DNA from: Candidatus Saccharibacteria bacterium UBA3304
GTDB taxonomy: Bacteria; Patescibacteriota; Saccharimonadia; Saccharimonadales; Saccharimonadaceae
Assembly (NCBI GenBank): GCA_002361425.1
Contig: DESW01000030.1
Span: 1 to 8,515, forward strand
Length of the DNA: 8,515 nt
Direction: 5' to 3'
Part shown: piece by piece, positions 5,428 through 8,515 of the stretch
Position numbering within the stretch: the first letter of the stretch is position 1
Layout: each line of letters begins with the position of its first letter
The notes under the pieces: model-generated
Seen by the model: only the letters and a program-made list of their open reading frames with translations
Databases searched by the model: none
Told to the model about the DNA's origin: nothing
Made by a program: the position numbers and the translations under genes

Positions 5428-5448
5428 GAATTAGCATAAGCATTCTTG
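5425..5448. promoter_or_regulatory. Candidate shared operator between divergent genes
   Basis: CAAGAAT (5425-5431) and ATTCTTG (5442-5448) are exact inverted repeats with a 10-nt spacer, so the arm centres are 17 bp apart. The left arm overlaps the -35 of the 119-aa gene. The right arm falls in the -35 region of the metallopeptidase promoter. One regulator bound here could control both; this is inferred from geometry. Confidence 0.45.
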
Positions 5449-5460
5449 GCGATTCCATAG

Positions 5461-5466
5461 TATAAT
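5461..5466 (+). promoter_or_regulatory. -10 box of the metallopeptidase gene (leaderless candidate)
   Basis: A perfect TATAAT ends 7 nt before the ATG at 5474, so transcription is predicted to begin at the start codon itself. At 17-nt spacing the -35 position reads AAGCAT, which is poor and coincides with the inverted repeat. Activation by a bound factor is therefore conceivable. Confidence 0.55.
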
Positions 5467-5473
5467 TATCCTA

Positions 5474-7156
5474 ATGGAAAACGACAGGCTTAAGGATGGT
5501 TCGAGCAAGAGTAAATGGGATACTCTGCGCTCCCCTGATGCTAACGAACAGGCTCCGCGCGATACTGATCATCATAAGATTGGAGAGGCGATTCTTGATG
5601 CGAGCAATATGGCTGAGGGCACGAACTACGACATGGCCGACCGCGTTAGTTTTACTAATGAGCAAATCAAGGATTATCGCAAAGATGTAATGCCGAGAAA
5701 CCTCGAATTCCTCGAGAGAGTTGGCGCTGATGAGACATTGAAACGCAGCTACCGCCAGATGATGCGCGAGTACCCTTTCTTGCGCAGCGTTATGCTTGGT
5801 CAAGTCCACCCCTCTGCGGTTGACATAAGGGCCGGCAGACGGCGGGATGAGGATATTCAGAATGCTCGCTCTTGTTACGCCCAGGACACTCCAGAAGGCA
5901 TCAAGCAAGTCGTTCAGTTCAACTTTAAGAATCCTGATATTTATCACGCTGAGAGATATGACTCGAATGGCGATCTTAATGGTTTCTATACTACGCTTGT
6001 CGAGATTGCTCTACGCGTCGGCGCAAAACCAGCCGACGTCGCCAATAACCGCGCCCTAGTATCGACTTTTATCCTCGCACATGAGTTTGGGCATGCGACG
6101 GATTTTCAGCAGAATTTTATCGCCCCAGAGGTTGCGAAAGCCCGCAAGGCTGGTCATACGAGTGGAATTGGCGTAATCGCCCTACCAGAAGCCCTAGCAC
6201 GCAAGAATGAATCTCGCAGCGCTGATATGGCCGAGACCTTATTTGGCGGTATCAGTACCGATAAGAGAACTAATCGCGAAGACGTCGTCCGCTCTCGCTT
6301 TGCTGACTTGGATCTTCGTACGCCTGCTGAACAGGCGGTTTATAGGAGCAAAAGCTACCGTAAGTGTCGCAGCGAGAACTACGCTGATACTTTTGCAATG
6401 AATTTCGTAATGCGCCATTACGATGAATTCTTCTACGATCCGCGCAAAGGCGAAAAGGCGAATGGCCGCGTGGCGACAAATCTTTACGGAGAGACTAAAT
6501 CCGTTGGCGAAAAACTCCTGCCTTATCTTGATTTTCATGCCGGTAAACATATTTCTATCTCTTCTATCGACGCCGAAGGCAATGCAAGTAAGCTTGACGG
6601 TTATCTTAGCGGCAGCCTTCGCCTTAACGAGAATCTGAAGATTAATCTTAGCGGCGATCCGACCGACCATAGACCCGAGAATATTAAGAAACTCGCTAAG
6701 GTCGAGAATATTCGTATGAAGCAGGAAAAAGGTCCGAACGGGTCGATTAATACCTTCTATCTCATGATGGATGACTTTAGCACGATTGAGCTGAAGGTCT
6801 CAGGCAATGGCGAAGCGCCTGATATTCCAGTTGATCCGAGCGACTTCTTGCAGCGCTACCATATGAGCGAAGGTAGCCAGCTTTCGCTCCTAAAGCGTAA
6901 GGTGAAGAATGGCGAAATGTCGGCAGTCAGTACCGGCGGCCTACTTTCTGGACGCCTAGCGAAGAACAAGCATAGCAGCAAACTCATCGATAAAGGTGTT
7001 CCGATTTACCTGAGTGGCGACAGCGCTTCTGGCGCACGAGGCGGAAATACTAGCGGAGTAAGACGTTTTTATCGCCGCTGGAAACGTTATTATGCCGAGA
7101 CTGAGACTTCAACTTACGAGCTCTTGCCATACCTTCCTGACCGGTCCAAGCATTGA
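5474..7156 (+). CDS. Putative zinc metallopeptidase (HExxH, gluzincin-like), 560 aa
   Basis: The LAHEFGHATDF stretch contains a zinc-binding HExxH (H203, E204, H207), and ENYAD at 301-305 supplies a likely third ligand in an ExxxD arrangement, the gluzincin pattern. The gap of about 94 residues between H207 and E301 is long for that group. A polar region of about 190 residues precedes the catalytic core. Beyond about 350 comes a segment with alternating beta-like stretches (to about 445) and a very basic tail (RRFYRRWKRYY, 530-540). There is no signal peptide or membrane segment, so the protein is cytoplasmic unless exported by a specialised route. The substrate is unknown and no named peptidase family was recognised. 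The start at 5474 has no Shine-Dalgarno and lies 7 nt after a TATAAT, suggesting a leaderless mRNA. No terminator separates it from the 198-aa gene. Confidence 0.8.
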   Translation: MENDRLKDGSSKSKWDTLRSPDANEQAPRDTDHHKIGEAILDASNMAEGTNYDMADRVSFTNEQIKDYRKDVMPRNLEFLERVGADETLKRSYRQMMREYPFLRSVMLGQVHPSAVDIRAGRRRDEDIQNARSCYAQDTPEGIKQVVQFNFKNPDIYHAERYDSNGDLNGFYTTLVEIALRVGAKPADVANNRALVSTFILAHEFGHATDFQQNFIAPEVAKARKAGHTSGIGVIALPEALARKNESRSADMAETLFGGISTDKRTNREDVVRSRFADLDLRTPAEQAVYRSKSYRKCRSENYADTFAMNFVMRHYDEFFYDPRKGEKANGRVATNLYGETKSVGEKLLPYLDFHAGKHISISSIDAEGNASKLDGYLSGSLRLNENLKINLSGDPTDHRPENIKKLAKVENIRMKQEKGPNGSINTFYLMMDDFSTIELKVSGNGEAPDIPVDPSDFLQRYHMSEGSQLSLLKRKVKNGEMSAVSTGGLLSGRLAKNKHSSKLIDKGVPIYLSGDSASGARGGNTSGVRRFYRRWKRYYAETETSTYELLPYLPDRSKH

Positions 7157-7181
7157 CATTTTAATCTGTTTGTGCTATAAT
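7153..7181 (+). promoter_or_regulatory. Promoter of the 198-aa gene
   Basis: -35 TTGACA (7153-7158), a 17-nt spacer, and -10 TATAAT (7176-7181) preceded by TGC. This is full consensus with an extended -10. The -35 contains the TGA stop (7154-7156) of the metallopeptidase gene. A perfect 12-bp palindrome, CTATAATTATAG (7175-7186), covers the -10. Confidence 0.88.
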
Positions 7182-7225
7182 TATAGAATAGCTTCAAAAA
7201 ATTTGTACTAAGGGGGTGTTTACCT

Positions 7226-7822
7226 ATGAAGAAGCTGTACTTTTTAAGTGAAGAGGACAAGGCTCGCGTCGATGAGCAGAATAAGCAGAAGTATGTCAGT
7301 ATACATGACTTACCGCCTTTTATTCCGTTCAACTATGACGCTTTTGTAAAGCTAGAGCGCAATCAGTTAAGCTCGGAGTACTATTTCGAAGCACAGTTCG
7401 ACGACGGCGAAGAGACAAAGACCGTAATTATCTGTGACGGTACGAGATATCTTCCCCTGAAAATCGCCGAGCTTGTTCAGCAAAATAAGTGGTTCTGCGT
7501 GGCTATTCGACACATTAATGCGAATAAGCCATACCACGAAGAGCTTTATCTTGCGATCTACTATGACGACACCGCAAAGTTCCACTTCGCCGATATGGTT
7601 CATCCATCCGGCGCGTGTTCGGATATCTTCGTCAATTATGCAGATGACGGCTACTGCAGCTATATCGTAGCTTATAATCAGCGTCCGCTTGTAATCGGCA
7701 ACGACGATGATTATTCTTGCTCGATGACTACCTGCACCAAGCAAATAGGTGGCATCTCGTTTGACGACTCGCGCGGCGTTGACTATTTAGCGCAATGTTT
7801 GCGCTACCTTGCCAATCACTAG
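7226..7822 (+). CDS. Orphan 198-aa soluble protein, acidic and Cys-containing
   Basis: Not recognised. The ATG at 7226 is fixed by AGGGGGTG (7211-7218) 7 nt upstream and the consensus promoter before it. The product lacks a signal peptide and membrane helices. It is rich in Asp and Tyr (several DD or DDD runs, e.g. 59-60, 114-115, 160-162) and holds seven Cys at about 70, 91, 131, 144, 165, 170 and 191, not in a classical zinc-finger spacing. The strand-turn pattern (KTVIICDGTRYLPLKIAEL, ELYLAIYYDD) suggests a mixed alpha/beta fold. It lies directly downstream of the metallopeptidase gene with no terminator between them. A functional link as partner, substrate or inhibitor is possible but only inferred from position. 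A strong terminator follows. Confidence 0.8.
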   Translation: MKKLYFLSEEDKARVDEQNKQKYVSIHDLPPFIPFNYDAFVKLERNQLSSEYYFEAQFDDGEETKTVIICDGTRYLPLKIAELVQQNKWFCVAIRHINANKPYHEELYLAIYYDDTAKFHFADMVHPSGACSDIFVNYADDGYCSYIVAYNQRPLVIGNDDDYSCSMTTCTKQIGGISFDDSRGVDYLAQCLRYLANH

Positions 7823-7828
7823 CACCCT

Positions 7829-7854
7829 ATCCACCTCGCATGAGGTGGATTTTT
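7829..7854 (+). terminator. Terminator of the 198-aa gene
   Basis: ATCCACCTC pairs perfectly with GAGGTGGAT (9 bp) around a GCAT loop, followed by TTTT. It starts 7 nt after the stop codon. Confidence 0.92.
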
Positions 7855-7861
7855 CTAGCAC

Positions 7862-7890
7862 AAAAAGCTCTCCCGAAGGAGAGCATTTTT
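7862..7890 (-). terminator. Terminator of fusA with a cUUCGg tetraloop
   Basis: Minus strand GCTCTCC-TTCG-GGAGAGC is a perfect 7-bp stem closed by C-UUCG-G, an exceptionally stable RNA tetraloop, followed by TTTTT (7866-7862). T-richness on both sides lets it also act on the plus strand as a second stop for the 198-aa gene. It starts about 40 nt after the fusA stop, so fusA transcripts should not reach tuf. Confidence 0.9.
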
Positions 7891-7924
7891 GGTGTGAGAT
7901 TAATTCGCGCTTTAGCGGAGATTA

Positions 7925-8515
7925 CTACTTAGAGTTTCTCTTCTCGATAATCTCTTGTGCGATGTTTGGTGGGACTTCCTCGTAACCGTGGAGCTCCATA
8001 GTGGAAGCTGCACGACCCTGGGACATACCACGAAGGTCAGAGGTATAACCAAACATGTTTGCGAGTGGGACAAAGCCAGTAATGACCTTGACGCCGTTAT
8101 CGCGATCTTCCATAGCATCAATGCGGCCACGGCGAGAGTTCAAATCGCCAATGACATCGCCCATGAAGTCTTCTGGAGTGGTAATCTCGATCTTCATAAC
8201 TGGCTCAAGAAGCACTGGTTTAGCTTTCTTGATACCTTCGCGAGTTGCGAGAACACCAGCAAGGTGGAAGGCAAGCTCGGAGGAGTCGACATCGTGGTAG
8301 GAACCATCATAGAGGGTTGCCTTAACGTCGAGAACTGGATAGCCAGCGATAACACCGCCTTCGAGGGTTTCCTTGATACCTTCCATAACTGGCTTGCGGT
8401 ATTCGAGAGGGACGACACCACCCTTAATCTGATCGATGAATTCGAAGCCCTTACCTGGTTCGTTTGGCTCAAACTTGACCCAGACGTCACCGTACTGACC
8501 ACGACCACCGGACTG
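7925..8515 (-). CDS. fusA: Elongation factor G, C-terminal part (cut by window edge)
   Basis: The last 196 residues of EF-G, the translocation GTPase that moves tRNA and mRNA through the ribosome and also takes part in ribosome recycling. The visible part begins QSGGRGQYGDVWV, the start of domain IV. It includes the domain IV tip GSYHDVDSSE (visible residues 71-80), then domain V with EPVMKIEITTPE, MGDVIGDLNSRRG and FGYTSDLRGMSQGRA, and ends in EKRNSK. It aligns without gaps of note to the end of standard EF-G of about 700 aa; the GTPase domain lies beyond the right edge. The frame is open from the edge to the TAG at 7925. In the ancestral order tuf follows directly; here the gene is terminated and three foreign genes intervene. 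Confidence 0.97.
   Translation of the reverse strand, partial: QSGGRGQYGDVWVKFEPNEPGKGFEFIDQIKGGVVPLEYRKPVMEGIKETLEGGVIAGYPVLDVKATLYDGSYHDVDSSELAFHLAGVLATREGIKKAKPVLLEPVMKIEITTPEDFMGDVIGDLNSRRGRIDAMEDRDNGVKVITGFVPLANMFGYTSDLRGMSQGRAASTMELHGYEEVPPNIAQEIIEKRNSK

Noticed and set aside
5471..5947. A 158-codon minus-strand open frame inside the metallopeptidase gene
   Set aside because: It is a mirror of the real frame with no promoter or ribosome-binding site; other long minus frames at 6239-6670 and 7367-7744 were rejected for the same reason.
1..8515. Recoded TGA (glycine) as in SR1/Gracilibacteria
   Set aside because: TGA closes the 116-aa and metallopeptidase genes, with promoters starting at these sites, and no gene needs TGA read through.
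1..8515. Mobile element, integrase site or CRISPR array explaining the insertions
   Set aside because: No transposase, terminal inverted repeats, target duplications, tRNA or regularly spaced repeats were found.

Overview
The window reads as chromosomal DNA of a bacterium, most likely from the Patescibacteria/CPR radiation and possibly Saccharibacteria (TM7). This placement is inferred from memory of the family: the EF-Tu has Met where most bacteria have Cys in the DxPGH motif, S10 is divergent, genes are small, and many flanking proteins are unrecognisable. No search was run. TGA is used as an ordinary stop, so the recoded code of SR1/Gracilibacteria does not apply. No tRNA, rRNA, CRISPR array, transposase or long repeat is visible.

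The backbone is the conserved str/S10 ribosomal cluster on the minus strand. In transcription order it runs fusA (3' end only, right edge), tuf, rpsJ and rplC (5' end only, left edge). The order is ancestral, but every junction has been opened and filled with other genes. Between fusA and tuf lie a 560-aa HExxH zinc-metallopeptidase candidate and a 198-aa orphan (both plus strand) and a 119-aa small membrane protein (minus). Between tuf and rpsJ lie a DUF3592-like membrane protein, a ManC-like sugar-phosphate nucleotidyltransferase and a 116-aa three-helix membrane protein (all minus). Between rpsJ and rplC lies a 131-aa plus-strand orphan with two CxxC motifs.

The cluster therefore looks like several short transcription units instead of one long operon. 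Promoters and hairpin terminators are clear. The minus-strand units are fusA // 119-aa // tuf // DUF3592-like + nucleotidyltransferase // 116-aa + rpsJ // rplC onward. The plus-strand units are 131-aa // and metallopeptidase + 198-aa //. Many promoters are near-consensus with an extended -10 (TGnTATAAT-like). Two -35 boxes (TTGACA) contain the TGA stop of the gene upstream. Two genes (metallopeptidase, DUF3592-like) lack a convincing Shine-Dalgarno and have a -10 box exactly 7 nt before the ATG, which suggests leaderless mRNAs.

Other regulatory signals are a 7+7 bp inverted repeat between the divergent metallopeptidase and 119-aa promoters, an 8+8 bp repeat at the start of the nucleotidyltransferase transcript, a 17-bp palindrome before the 116-aa gene, and foldable leaders before rpsJ, rplC and tuf. 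The translation genes are certain. The functions of the inserted genes are mostly unknown; the metallopeptidase unit and its divergent membrane-protein partner are the best candidates for an undescribed system.
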